Source of the DNA: a virus
Length of the DNA stretch: 58,787 bases
IMG/VR virus record: IMGVR_UViG_3300017767_000012
Location: 1-58,787 of that record
Reading direction: 5' to 3' (one strand)
Position numbers and translations under genes: made by a program. Positions 32,501 through 44,400 of this stretch are shown in pieces. Each line of letters opens with the position of its first letter. Within the stretch, counting starts at the first letter, position 1. The notes beneath the pieces were generated by a model. That model made no database searches. It saw only the letters and a program-made list of their open reading frames with translations, and was not told the origin of the DNA.

Positions 32501-35500
32501 TTTAAAACTGTTGATGCTTGTGAATATCCATTTGGTAATGTAGAACTTGGGTCATATGGATTAATGTCATATGTTTCTGTAGGATTAGAGAATGGTCCTT
32601 TCTTATGATTTGGAGCAGCTAGTCTAAATTCAAAGGCAGTTGCACCAATAGTTCCTCTAATCGTTTCTCCAATCTGGAATGATCCTGTAACATTAAATAC
32701 TTCTAAAAGTTTAGGTATAACATCTATACCGCCAATGTTGTCAAAGAATGGATAGAAATTAGTAAGTGCTTTAAGACCTACTGCAGAAAACTCTACATTT
32801 CTAGAACGACAGAATGGATCAAAATTTTCTTCTGCAATAAATGTATTTTCAGAACGAATATCATCTCTTTGTACAGTTCTACCAACTTCAGCAGTTGTTA
32901 CCGTTGCAGATCCACCACCATTACCTTCACGAGTTACTGTAAAGTTAGCAGCAACTTGGTTGTTAAAGACAGTAATACCAATAGTATTTCTGATAACATT
33001 TTGTGTTCTTCTAGTATTGATCCAATTATCAACAGATGGAGTTAAACGAACTTCTCCAGTGTATGCAACAACATGGAATGGGTTGATGTTGTTTGTTTTA
33101 GTAGCAAAATTCTGCTCAATATAAACTTCATCCTCATATTTTAGAGTAAGAAGATTACCAGTTTTTTGTGTATTTGTGTCATCAAGTAAATCAAAATCAG
33201 TACTGTAATCTAATTGCTGCACTGATACATCTGTCTTAGGAGCAACTTGTAAGTTAACAGACTCAAATTCTCTCATTGGTCTAAGTTCTTTGAGATCTAC
33301 ATCAATCTCAGCAGGAGAACTTGCTGACATGAAATCGTAACTACTAAATGAATCTACAAAAAATCCTGATTTGAATCTATCAAAACCTTGAGCATCTCTA
33401 ATTTGGAGAGCTTCTGCACTCTTTTCCAAAAGATTCAATGTAGTTATCTCTTCTAAATTCTTAACCCTATCAGCAATTTTGCCGATATCTTTCATAGTAT
33501 ATCTACGATTCTGTTTTAAAAATACTCTTGCATCTTCTATATTCTTAAGATATGCAGGAAGAAGAAGCGTAGCAATTTCAATACATTTATCTTGTGATTC
33601 TGGGGGTAATGGTTGTCTAGAAGGTGTACCTCTCAACAATAAGAACTCACCGTTTTGATGTAAAACTAATTTGTCTATTCTAGGAAGATAATAATTATAG
33701 TCAAATACAACTGACTCATTAGGTGTTAAAAGTCTATCTGGTTTTCCAGTAAAATCTCTAGAAGTATAGAAGAATGGAGATACTGTAGCAGACGCTGGAT
33801 CGTATACGGAAACCTGTGGTCTAAAATCTAATACATCATGTGCAGGAGTTCTTGATGGTCCTATTGATGGAATATCATTTTTATATCTTTCTGCACCGTA
33901 ACTATTAACAGTAAATATATCTCCAGTATCACCACTAGGAACATCATATCTGTTGTATATGATTAATACTTTTCTATGAGGAACAAATGCTCCAGAGTTT
34001 CTAACAATTCTAGAATAATCATAGTACTGATTCTTTTGTCCTTTGTCTAGCATGTAACTGCTAGTAATATCATTATACTTACCAGGTGTTGTTGCTTGAA
34101 CTGTAGCAACAGCAGTTGATTCTTCAAATTCTAATAATTCTAATAATGTAAATTTGTTATCGGTAAGATATACAATATTAATCTGATTATTACCAGAATC
34201 AATAGAGACTACTCTAGCGATTGCTTTACTAACCTTTCCTGCAATTTTTTCACCAATAATTGCTTCAGTAAAAATATCATCAGTAGATGTGAATGTTATT
34301 TTATCAAGTACAGGTGTGTTAGTGTCTAAAGACTCATAGACTGCAACAATATCAGTAGCATCTGGATAGTTTAAACAAATTTCTTTATCTTGAACTCTAA
34401 CACCATATAGAGCACTATGATTCAATCCATCGTTAATACTAGTTCCAGCATTAGTTCCAGATCTTTTATTTGCAGATCTTGTAATTTCTGTTTGTTGACA
34501 TCTCTTAAATTCTTTAACTTTGTTTTTAATATTTGATTTTTGAACAGTAACATTTACTCTAATATTACTCTGACTTGGATTCAATCCATATAATGTAATA
34601 CTAGTTCCAGTTATTATGATTTGATCTTCAGTAATAGATTGTATAGTTCCATTTGAATATGCCACAGAATATCTTTCTTGATCAAAAGCAACAAAAGTTA
34701 CATCATCAAGATTGACTGAGGTTATTGGAAGAACTAATTGACCCAATGAATTACTACTTTCATTAGTTACTTGAGAACTAAGGAATAGAGTAGAATCACC
34801 AAAATCTACATTAGAAACTCCTATATCTGGAATTCTAGAAATTAAAGATGAATTCTGTAATGAAACATCCTGTACACCTCTATATCCAATACCATCAAAT
34901 GCTTTTACTCCACCATCAAACACATCGGTAACAGTTGTCATTGTACCGACTTTCATTGTTTGTCCATCAGCAGCAACTTCTAGAACAACATTACGAGTAG
35001 GAACATCCAGAGCAGCACCTGCTGTATTTGCAGCAGCACCGTAAGTAAATATATCACCTGGTTTCCATACTAGGAAACTGTCTGCCCTTGGAGAAGTAAC
35101 TGTACCATCAGAAGCAACATTAAATTGACCGTTTCCAAAACCAGTAGGAATTACTTGATTTAATTTTTTAGTAGCAGTGAAACTATTTCCGCTTTGAGCA
35201 AAATCATATACATCATTAATACCATAAGCAGTTATTTTCTCAATAGTTCTTGATACAGTTTCGTCACCATTAATACTAATTTTTTCACCTTGTCTAAAAG
35301 TTCCTGAAGTTTGAGTAACTTGTATGCTGCTAGATCCAGCACCTGCAATAACAGCATATCCTTCAGCACCACTTTCTTTACCAACAATATATCCAGATTG
35401 ATTAAGTTCTGATGCACTTACATTATCATTTAATTTTAATGATGTATATGTTTGGATATCATAAAGATATAAGTTCCAATCAGTTGAATTATTTTCATAT

Positions 35501-36837
35501 GCAGCATCTCTTAATGAGAATCCATATACCTTTGCATCACCAATTTTCTCAGCAGTACCAGCAGCAGTTGCACTCCCACCAAGAGGACCTCCCATTAATT
35601 CTATTCTATTGGTAAGTGTAGTAATACCACTTACATTGTTGACGAGGAACTTATTCCCCATTTCAAAATTAAATGATTGATTCTCAATTTTTTGAGTTTC
35701 TCTTGGTTTATCAAAATCAATTATACTAGGAGCAGTTTTATCAATATCATATCCATAAACATATGCTTTACCAGCAGTTACTTTTAAACACGCAAGATCA
35801 TCATCTGGTTCGTTGCCATCAAATGTAGTTTGTCCTTGATAGTATATACCATCATTACCAAGACGATCATTGAGACATTCAGCCATGTTAACCATGAATG
35901 GATTAACAACATAGTTTCCAGACTCATCATAAGTCCTTTTAGCAAAATAATCTCTGATCTTATTATATTCAGTATCTCTTTTTAGTGAATATATTGCACC
36001 TTCTTTAACTCTAAGTACCTCTACAAAATCAGTATCATCAAAATCTGTAATTGTTTTCTTGGCTAATGTAAGTTTTATTTGCAGTCTATCAGCACCTGGT
36101 GCTGCAAAGTTAGAAAATCCTTTTGCATTATCATATAAACTCTCATCTCCCTTCGCACTAACAGCAGTTTCTATAACCTGTAGACCAACCCTAAATGATG
36201 GAGACTGATTGTATTGATCTAATATAATTGTTTGCTTATTTACTTTTACAAATGATCCTCTAATAAAATAAACACCATCGTCAATAGAAGCTGCAGAACC
36301 TGTAGTACATGCATTTAATGCTATTGTAGATGCAAGAGTTCCACCAGCATTAATTGTTGTATTACCATAAGTTACTGATTCTTCTGCAACAAGAATTTCA
36401 CCATCTGTGAAGAATGAAAAATCTCCAGTAGAAGATGAATTAATATATTTTACATAAAAAGTATCGTAATCTCTATCTGATTGTGTAGCAGTAATATAAT
36501 TAATTACTTTTGCAGTAACTCCGCTATTTTGTCCCTTAAATCTTTTTCCTATTACATTATTAGCATAGACAGAAACATCAGTACCTAAATGTGTTGGATT
36601 AACTTGAACAGCATAATATTGTCCGTCAAATGTTGTTGAACCAGGAATGACTAATGCACCCTCTTTAAACATATGACTACCATAAGTCTCTATCTGATTT
36701 TGCAGAATAGATTGCAAAGTAGATAGTTCCCTAGCCTGAACTGGAAAACCAGGTTTGAATAGGACACGATGATAACCTTTACTAGGATCAAAATCGTCGT
36801 AATAGGGACTTACATTAAGATTAGTCTGTTGTGGCAT
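29506..36837 (-). CDS. Giant DUF4815 virion structural protein (2443 aa)
   Basis: The N-terminus, NVSPYYDDFDPSKGYHRVLF, KPGFPVQARELSTLQSILQNQIE, is the DUF4815 signature found in large baseplate/tail proteins of marine myoviruses. The first 1100 residues are mixed alpha-beta. A run of ten Pro (residues 1583-1592) is followed by an Asn/Arg/Thr-rich repeat (NNTRVIDRTRTVVNNITRVI) and the DPLAQSI motif (about 1630), after which beta-rich domains continue to the end. A GNGYKVGDIIGLA unit shows the GxGY module seen in gp14. It occupies the T4 gp9/gp10 position. The role is inferred to be a baseplate-peripheral structural component or fibre-attachment protein. Confidence 0.88.
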   Translation of the reverse strand: MPQQTNLNVSPYYDDFDPSKGYHRVLFKPGFPVQARELSTLQSILQNQIETYGSHMFKEGALVIPGSTTFDGQYYAVQVNPTHLGTDVSVYANNVIGKRFKGQNSGVTAKVINYITATQSDRDYDTFYVKYINSSSTGDFSFFTDGEILVAEESVTYGNTTINAGGTLASTIALNACTTGSAASIDDGVYFIRGSFVKVNKQTIILDQYNQSPSFRVGLQVIETAVSAKGDESLYDNAKGFSNFAAPGADRLQIKLTLAKKTITDFDDTDFVEVLRVKEGAIYSLKRDTEYNKIRDYFAKRTYDESGNYVVNPFMVNMAECLNDRLGNDGIYYQGQTTFDGNEPDDDLACLKVTAGKAYVYGYDIDKTAPSIIDFDKPRETQKIENQSFNFEMGNKFLVNNVSGITTLTNRIELMGGPLGGSATAAGTAEKIGDAKVYGFSLRDAAYENNSTDWNLYLYDIQTYTSLKLNDNVSASELNQSGYIVGKESGAEGYAVIAGAGSSSIQVTQTSGTFRQGEKISINGDETVSRTIEKITAYGINDVYDFAQSGNSFTATKKLNQVIPTGFGNGQFNVASDGTVTSPRADSFLVWKPGDIFTYGAAANTAGAALDVPTRNVVLEVAADGQTMKVGTMTTVTDVFDGGVKAFDGIGYRGVQDVSLQNSSLISRIPDIGVSNVDFGDSTLFLSSQVTNESSNSLGQLVLPITSVNLDDVTFVAFDQERYSVAYSNGTIQSITEDQIIITGTSITLYGLNPSQSNIRVNVTVQKSNIKNKVKEFKRCQQTEITRSANKRSGTNAGTSINDGLNHSALYGVRVQDKEICLNYPDATDIVAVYESLDTNTPVLDKITFTSTDDIFTEAIIGEKIAGKVSKAIARVVSIDSGNNQINIVYLTDNKFTLLELLEFEESTAVATVQATTPGKYNDITSSYMLDKGQKNQYYDYSRIVRNSGAFVPHRKVLIIYNRYDVPSGDTGDIFTVNSYGAERYKNDIPSIGPSRTPAHDVLDFRPQVSVYDPASATVSPFFYTSRDFTGKPDRLLTPNESVVFDYNYYLPRIDKLVLHQNGEFLLLRGTPSRQPLPPESQDKCIEIATLLLPAYLKNIEDARVFLKQNRRYTMKDIGKIADRVKNLEEITTLNLLEKSAEALQIRDAQGFDRFKSGFFVDSFSSYDFMSASSPAEIDVDLKELRPMREFESVNLQVAPKTDVSVQQLDYSTDFDLLDDTNTQKTGNLLTLKYEDEVYIEQNFATKTNNINPFHVVAYTGEVRLTPSVDNWINTRRTQNVIRNTIGITVFNNQVAANFTVTREGNGGGSATVTTAEVGRTVQRDDIRSENTFIAEENFDPFCRSRNVEFSAVGLKALTNFYPFFDNIGGIDVIPKLLEVFNVTGSFQIGETIRGTIGATAFEFRLAAPNHKKGPFSNPTETYDINPYDPSSTLPNGYSQASTVLNIDTVGLCEQAQGAFFGFAPTNMVLRGLTSGAQASVARVRLVSDNFGDLIGAMWIRDPNATPIPQVRIRSGNRDFKLTSSETNATPLPGSTLISSGIGRFLATGTTRLVQTDVRITTLETTTVTNLSTIDIQRSDPLPPPPPPPPPPVIINNTRVIDRTRTVVNNITRVIQRTNTIIRERDRDPLAQSIITGPEGAWITKLDVFFSQVTSGTTPVNIQIRTVELGLPTLNIIHRNAMVTLRPSDITTSTDGSVATTIVFPSPVYLEPSSQFAIVLLSDSDEYEVFCGEMGQKALNQQTLPSAQGKIYSQQFAMGSLFKSQNGSTWTPSQFEDLTFKLYRAKYTANRGLLTFFNPPIEPNNSQVPPLNFNPITGLPKKAKIGITTTTNAGLIGTVFTQGRKISESNQSHRYAFVDDQGGPVDGTIGILTGGTGHGTPTNPVSTYNITGDGSGLTLNVTVSAGLSAITAATVVNDGNGYKVGDIIGLATAGTGNAGSGARVAISSISGVDTLYLTNVQAQEFDVTSNDLTYVHSTGSVIDSGLDIWQYDEQGGNYTGEYLKVDHRNHGMYGTGNKVIISDAKSDVLPTELSVDVASNETSISIASTSQFAEFEGAVVSAANTGYAFMNSEIISYTSVGISSLGGVVRGSNGTNALNHIKGDVVTKYELNGISLTRINTEHSVETSQVGIDEYYIKIDRGTSRGTDDNTNNIPQLSVAEEASGGGNSVYASKNIQYDAVRPLLQATTFGSTDFLSLQLRSISGTSVDGGEASFVDAGFENIGLNRINQLESTRIIAARVNESNKLGSITRSKSHTITVELDNGGDDYNSPTVDLEGASSLFYENRLNAPITDYLTDPRAKQRFNDPHASYYMSNPIYIKNPATSLKVIFDSRRPPTTDFRVLHSTLRADSSEVTPGFELFPGFLNLVDIDGDGVGDQIIDPKNNSGLPDLFIPPDDTVYREYQYTVDNLPSFTGFQIKIVFTGTNQSKYPVIKNLRVIAVA

Positions 36838-36841
36838 CTTC

Positions 36842-38413
36842 TTAGAATTCTAATACGATTTTGATGTCTTCTTTTTGGCGTTCATTTCTTGTAATAGATG
36901 GTCTATTATCAAGGTAAATAATTTCACCTGTTCTTTTATTTATCTCAGGTCCAGCAAGACCACTTGTAAACTGTACGCCAAGGTCTACAACTTTACCAGA
37001 TGGTGTAGTTGTTGAGATTCCAGAGAAACCTCCATCTATGTTTACACTGAATCCACTAGAGATGACAGCATCACCAGCAGCAGTAAAATCAACAACTTTT
37101 GCATCTCCACCAACACCTATGTTATCAGTTTGATCATATAATGAAGGGTGAAGATAAAGATTCCTATCTTGGAAATACTTGATTACTGTTGTATTCACAT
37201 CATATGAAGCAACATAGCCTCTGGCAGTTCCAACACCAGGTATATTTTGTGTGATTTCTGAACCGACTGCAAGAGTCTGTGTAAGATCACCAGAAAATTT
37301 CAAAGCATTAGCTGCGGAATATTCTGATGTGTTAAGAACAGAAGTAGATCCAGCACCAGCAGCAACTGGATTCTTAACAACTCCTACTTGAGAGAATGTT
37401 GTGTCCGAAATAAAATCATATGTAGAATTATCAAACCTAGTATAAATCAAAACTTTATCAGTTCCTAATTCCTTATAAAGATCAAATCCATGACCATTAG
37501 AAGGAGGAATAATCGGTGTTAATTTAGCAAACTTTGTAGCACTACCATTAATAGAAGAAAGATCAACCCTACCATAACTGTAACCTTGTCCTCCTGCAGT
37601 CACTTTTGCATAAATTAATTGACCATTGGTATTGGTCTGAACTCGGACTTTACCCCCAGTTCCATCACCTAGTATATCAACTTCTATCGGAGATGCAAGG
37701 AAGGAATAACCCTCACCTTGAGCATCAATAGAAACAACTTTAATTTGATTGTTATTTACCGTAGAATCTCCGTTATCTCGAACCACTTTGACTTCATTCT
37801 CAGTGCTTGATGACCATTCATTAGGAACAGCAACATACTCAGTAGAGTCAAATTTTACAATATCAGCAGGAGGAACCGTAAATAGATACTTCCACAAATA
37901 ACCGTCGCCACTGACACCAGCAGCAGATGGTTCAAGATCAGTAAATGTAGGTTCATCAAGAGATGCACCAGCAGTAGATGTAATACCTGCAGATCCGTTA
38001 TCAATGCAAATATAGACTCTAAAGTCTTTATTGATTATGTAAAAGTTTGCAGAATAGAGTCTACTAGAGTTAGAAACTAGTGATCTATTAGTTACATCAT
38101 AATCATGACGGTACATATCATATGATGTACCTTTTGTCCATTGAACTTTTCTTACTAATCTACGAACATCACCTGGTAAAACTTTTCTACCAAACATCAT
38201 CGTATCGTATACATGGTTTATGTAACTAATACTATCTGTTGGTGATGGTGGTTGAACAGTTGTACTATTCCATGTACTTGTTCTTCCATATCCAGTTTCT
38301 GTTGGATTAGCCAGACCCAAAAAAGTATAATAGGAGTTATTACCACTAATTACCGATTCAACGAAATTATTAGCATTAATGATCCTAAACTGGTCTGTGA
38401 TAATTGCGGCCAT
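36842..38413 (-). CDS. gp8: Baseplate wedge protein gp8
   Basis: 523 aa (T4 gp8 is 334 aa). The T4 pattern is recognisable: PTDSISYINHVYDTMMFGRKVLPGDVRRLV parallels the T4 segment PTDS...WTHMMGTVKVLP; GDGYLWKYLFTVPP parallels GDGYVWEYLFEIPP; and the end TGEIIYLDNRPSITRN, EDIKIVLEF parallels GEMIYMENRPPI...EEINILFTF. The T4 comparison is from memory. The extra roughly 190 residues lie in the second half and include GxGY units (GEGYSFLASPIEVDI, GQGYSYGRVDL). gp8 dimers join gp7, gp6 and gp10 in the wedge. Confidence 0.9.
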   Translation of the reverse strand: MAAIITDQFRIINANNFVESVISGNNSYYTFLGLANPTETGYGRTSTWNSTTVQPPSPTDSISYINHVYDTMMFGRKVLPGDVRRLVRKVQWTKGTSYDMYRHDYDVTNRSLVSNSSRLYSANFYIINKDFRVYICIDNGSAGITSTAGASLDEPTFTDLEPSAAGVSGDGYLWKYLFTVPPADIVKFDSTEYVAVPNEWSSSTENEVKVVRDNGDSTVNNNQIKVVSIDAQGEGYSFLASPIEVDILGDGTGGKVRVQTNTNGQLIYAKVTAGGQGYSYGRVDLSSINGSATKFAKLTPIIPPSNGHGFDLYKELGTDKVLIYTRFDNSTYDFISDTTFSQVGVVKNPVAAGAGSTSVLNTSEYSAANALKFSGDLTQTLAVGSEITQNIPGVGTARGYVASYDVNTTVIKYFQDRNLYLHPSLYDQTDNIGVGGDAKVVDFTAAGDAVISSGFSVNIDGGFSGISTTTPSGKVVDLGVQFTSGLAGPEINKRTGEIIYLDNRPSITRNERQKEDIKIVLEF

Positions 38414-38446
38414 TACATCTGTAGAACTAAAGGTCTAACTTTTTTG

Positions 38447-38454
38447 TATTTATA
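38447..38454 (-). promoter_or_regulatory. T4-type late promoter for gp8 and downstream tail genes
   Basis: Perfect TATAAATA on the minus strand, formed by the last codons and stop of the gp7-like gene (TAA is part of it), 34 bases before gp8. It gives gp8 expression independent of the 14.7-kb gene upstream. Confidence 0.78.
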
Positions 38455-41400
38455 GAAGTTTGGGCAGAGCTCCTGTTCCCCTATGCCCAACACCCCTTCG
38501 TAAAACTAGAGGGAACTTGCTAAGTTCATTGTCATAAGACAATCCCTTGACATCAAGAGCAATAGGAGATCCTGCTCTGTTTACATCGCCAAATCTTCCC
38601 CAAGTGAAGTGAGCGTAAGCAAATCCAGTGGATCCTACGCCAACCATATCACTAGTGTCAGTGTATGATGCTATGTTAGCAGTAATGATGCCTTGACGAC
38701 CACCATTACGGTAACTAATTGCACTTGCATAGTAAATATTATCTCCATAATATGTGCTGATAGAAACTATATCAGTGTCATGCGTATCAATACTTGTTAT
38801 AGCAATTCCTGCTGTATTAATACCTGTTCCATATAATTTGAATGGATAGTTTGTTGAGAATCCTGTTGCATCATTACCATTGTTAACATAATCTTGATTA
38901 TCAATTAGAATCTCAAGTGCCAAATCAGTACCGATACCAGCAGTAGTTCCTATACCAGTAACCACACCTATGTATCCAGCAACATCAGCAACTAATGGTT
39001 CTATACCAGATAGATTTTCAAAATTAACACCAGTGGCAGCAGTTGTACCAAAACCAACAGGAGCAATAGCAAGTAAACCAAACGATTCTGTTAGTAAACC
39101 ATCAGTATCTTTAAAGTTGCCAACAGTATCTACAAAAACTGCAGTATCTGTTGTAGAAAGAACTCCAATAATATTTCCAATAGGATTGATTTGAGCTTCA
39201 TATGAATCTCTTGCTTTAGAAACTAAAGAACCATCAATAAACAAATCTCCCTTCTGCTTAATCCATGTCATAGGTTTGTAGTTATCGTTACTAACACCTG
39301 GACCTTGATAGAATGGAGTTTCTACCGTAGCAGCACTATCAATTCTCTTGATAATTCTATCTTCAATTTGTGCAAAGTTTGACTGATCTTTAGTAACTTT
39401 ATTGAACTGCATTTCAGCACTCTTATCTAATCTTAAAGCGTCACCTTTCTTGATATTTTCATTAATATCAAATATGAAACTATCTTGTCCTATTGTTCCT
39501 CTGTAGAAGAAGATAACAACATTATCATTTACAGTTGGAGCACTAGAGAATTCTATAATAGAACCACCAGTAAAGACATAGTTTAAATTTGGTTCTTGAA
39601 GTACTCCGTTAATGAATACTAATAGAACAGTAGATAAATCAATTTCAGTAGAGTCTTGATCGTTTCTGTCAATTTCAAAACTGACCAACTGTGACTGATA
39701 GAATAGTGGGAATCTCATCTGATTTCCATCTTGATTTGGTTTGATGTTATCAAGATAATCAATATTACCAAACTGCCAAGAAGCAACTGTATCAGTAAAG
39801 ACTTCTATTACTTCTAGTTCAAAGTTTCTAAAGTTATCACCTGCTTTAGGATCTGTAGAAAGACCAGCAACAGTAAATACATCTCCACGCTTAAATCCAT
39901 ATCCTTTCTTACTAAACTCCCAGTTAGAAACTTCAGCAAGAGTTGATCCAATACCAGTGGCAGTTTGAATACCAGATATTTGAACACTAACAGAACAACC
40001 AACACCAGTTTCTGTTCCACCACCAATTCTTGATAATCCAACAATAGGTAGATTTTCACCGTTTGGTTCAGGAGCAAAGACGGAATCATATTCACCAGTG
40101 TATCCAGTTCCACCAGCACCAATACTGAATATCAAAGATCCACCAGCACCAACAAGAGCATTAATTTCTGCATTGACTCCTTTAGTTGGAGATGACAATG
40201 CAATACCAATAGTTCCTAATCCAGTTTGATATCCAGAACCAAAGGATAGAGGATACCATTGAGCGACAGTACCACCTTGAACATAAGTATGCCCAATTGT
40301 GTTAGGTCCGACATTTACTTCAAATGTGCGAGCAGAAACAATACCAGAGATAGGATATGCCTCATCGAAACTTGGGAATAGATTGCTTGTAACACCAACT
40401 TGAACTACTCCACCACCAGTATAATCATGCTGTAAAGTAGAGACTCCAACGAATGTTTCAAATGATGTTGTTGTTCCAACAGATCTAACTTTAAAGTGAT
40501 AACCAAATTTTCCTGTTGGATATGTTTTAGTACCATATGCACAAGTAACACCTATACCTCTCAATTTTAAACTTTCGGGAGCAACTAATCCATGATTCTG
40601 AGCAGTAAATCTAACAATACCAGTCTCAGGATTATATACTGCATTTGATACAGTTAAAGCAGCACCTGCCCAAGAATCGATATAAAGTGTGCTAGAAGCA
40701 GCACTTACAAATCTGTGTTCAAATCCACCACCAGTTCTAATCGCTCCAGTTGATGCATTGGCAAAAGTATGAGCATAGTTTCCACCACTAATAACTGCGT
40801 TTGATGCTTCATGACCTGCCATGATATCATAACGATGCTCACTAGTATCAGTTGAAATACCTGCTTGGAAAGTAACAGTTCCATTTTGTTTTCTAATACC
40901 ATTTGCTACTGAACCAGCAAATCTATGAACATATTGATCACCAGTATTAGTCTTACCAACATCTATAGCAAATGAATTTACTGTTGTACTTGCAACCGCT
41001 ACCCAATCACCGCTAATTGGATCGGTAATTCTTGGATATAAATGAGGGGTAACATAGTTATCTTGTGAACACTCAAGTTTAATTGAATTATTCTCGATAA
41101 GAACATAATTGCCGTTCATCATTCCATGACCAGTAGCAGTTACTGTCATAATACCTGCAACAGGATCATAAACAATATCTTCTGCAGTATCTAAAGTATA
41201 TCCAGCAGTAATTTTAATTGGTTGGTCAAATGATCTATCACGCTTCTGATCCATACTACCAACACCAGCACTAACGAATGTATGGTTGTATGCACCGCCA
41301 CCAACAATTACTGATCTAGTAATACTATTAGGTGTTCCTGATACAAAAGTATGTGTGGCATTGTCATATGACTTCATGCCATTGGTTCTGAATGTATTAG

Positions 41401-44400
41401 TAGTTACATTAGAAACTTTAATCCATGTATTATGATAAGGATCTTTAGGTCTAGGATATCCACAAACTTTTTGATTATTATCTCTAGTACATGTGAAGTT
41501 AACTGATCCATCATCAAACTTGACATAATCACCATTTGAAAGTCCATGATTATTGACTGTAACAGTCATAATACCAACAACAGGATCATAAGATGCACTG
41601 ATTGGTGTTAACTTATCATTTGGAACATGATGATGAGTTGATACATTACTTGATGGTTGAGTTGGTAGTATCTGGAATGAAATAGTACCTACTGTAGTAG
41701 AAGCAATAGAGACTGCAGTATTATAACCAACAGTATCAGTTGACCTTGGATAATAATGTATACTCTGGAAAGTATCAAGACCACATCTAAATGCTAATGA
41801 TTCTGGAGATATTCTTATGCTAGTACCAGTCATGAATTCATGATCAGGTATACTAACTGTCACAATACCAGCAGTGGGGTCATAGACAGCACTAGAGATA
41901 GCAAAAGGTTGTATAGGTGACTTACCTACATTAACAGCAAATGATGTTGTTCCTATGCCTGTAATTGGTACCCACTTACCACTGTAAGGATCGGTTGATC
42001 TTGGATATGATTTGGTAGATGTTCCACCATCCATATCGCAAGTAAACCTTATAGAGTCGTTATCAAATTTTACAAAGTCTCCATCATGTATTAAACGACC
42101 ACCAGGAATTACAGTAACTGTCATGATACCAGCAGTAGCATCATACTGAGCACCATTAATAGTTTGTGTATCAATAATATTGCGTGGATATGTATGAGTT
42201 GAAATATAATTGTCTGTCTCACATCTAAAGATTAGAGAACCTTCTTTCAACTTAATAGAAGTTCCATCTTTAAGAGGATGTTGTCCGATAGTAGCAGTTA
42301 CAATACCTGTTGATGGATTGTAAGTTGCAGTAGTAATACTATAATTAACAATAGGAGAAGTTCCTACAGTTATGGCAATACCTGTTGCAGTAGTAGATGC
42401 AACGGAAATTGCTCTGTCAAAATATGGATCAGTTGTTCTAGGATATGACTTAGTAGTGGAAAGACCATCCATCGCACACTGGAAATTGATTGATTCTTGA
42501 TCAATCTTGATACTAGTTCCAGACATAATATTATGTGACCCAATAGTCACTGTCATGATACCAGCAACTGCGTCATAAACAGCATCTACTGGTGTATATC
42601 TTACCTGAGTTGATATACCAACATTTACATCAAATTCATCTCTGGTTACATTCCTAACTTCTAAGAACTTATTGTTTGCAGTATCAGTAGATCTTGGATA
42701 TGTATGATTGGTTCTATAACCATCCATATCACAAGTAAAGGTCAATCCATCAGTTACTATACCTACTAAATTTGGATCAGTAAATCCATGTGTAGAGTCT
42801 GTAATTATTGTAGCAATACCAACAAGATGATCATATACAAATGATGTTATACCGAGAGTTGTTATTCCTGAGATGTAGTCAGAACAAGTAAATTCTAAAC
42901 CAACTAACTTAGAAAAATCTTCAACTCCAAATCTATGTACTTTTGCAGTAGATACAGTTGCAAGTCCAGTTGTCTTATCATAATCCACACTTTCGATATC
43001 TATGAAATCACTAGTTGTTGGTATACCAGTAAAACCAGTGATAGCACCATCTTTACCAGTAGTTACTTGAATCTTAGCACCTTTAAATGGAGCATATCCT
43101 TGACCTGGTGTGGATGCAACAGAAATTATGATGCCACCTCTAGGTAGTTGATTCTGGTTAATATCACCTTCATCTATTATTAGATCAGTAAATCCAAACG
43201 AACTAATACCTGTATAGTTAACACTAGCAATACCTCCAAGACTTTGTTCAATAATCTCGAAGTTTGCAACACCTTCATTGTTCTCACCAAATGGTGCTTG
43301 GAACATACTGTTAATAAACAGAACTCCGTTACCACCAGTTGAACCAATACCAGTTACAGCAACACCTGTAGATGTTAGTGGGAATATATTTTCTAAACCA
43401 TCAAAACCATCTGAGTTGTCATCAAATACTTGGTTAGTTGCATAATCTTGTCTTAAGTAAGTTCTTCCACTAAATGTTGCTCTAGGAGTAAGAAGATTAC
43501 CAGCATCAATAATACCCAAGTCACCACCAAGAGGTGCTTCTGTAAAATAGATATCACTATCAACAATCTGGAAAGCACCTCTATAAATTCTTGCAGTTGA
43601 TCCAGCAGAATGCACTGTTGCTGCACTACCGACTGAACCTCTTTCTATTTCAACAAGACTCCAAGTTCCAATACCAGTAATAGGTCCTGTAGTTGTGCTA
43701 CCAAAACCAACTGTTTGAACAATATTATATTCATCATCTATTTTAAGTAAATCGCCAGATGTTATTGTACTTAATCCACTTAAAGCAAAGCAAGTAACAA
43801 AACCGTTAACAGCAACATCTAAGTCGTATGTTACTGATGTATGTGATAGAGGTTTCTGTACTAATCCATTAAGAGTAATCATGGATTTAGAATCTCTCTT
43901 ATCCATTGTAAACTTGTGAAGGTTACCTTGACCTTTATCTTGTGCAAAAGTAACTGCTTTACCAACTCTAGCATCAGTAATTGATGTGGAGATAAAGAAT
44001 TGATTATTATTAGATTTTACAATAAAACATTCACTTGGAAGTACAGTTGATCCATATCCAGTAGAATACTCTAAAGAACTGGCAGCAATTCCAATAATAT
44101 TAGAATCTGGTAGATATGATACTTTTTCTGTATTAGAGAAGAAATGTTTTAATGTAATAAGTCCTGTTTCTTTATTAATCTCATTAACATTTTGAGGGTT
44201 AAATGCTCTTTGGTAAATTGGAGTACTTTGATACTTTAATCCAAACTTTCTAAGGTTTCTATTGTTTATACCCAAGTAAGTATTTTGAGTTTGATTTTCA
44301 AATACTTGTCCATAGTTAAATGATCCAATACCAGCAAGAAGTCCATTAGGATCATTTTGTTGATATATTATCTCATTATAAGAGAAGATACTAACAATAC

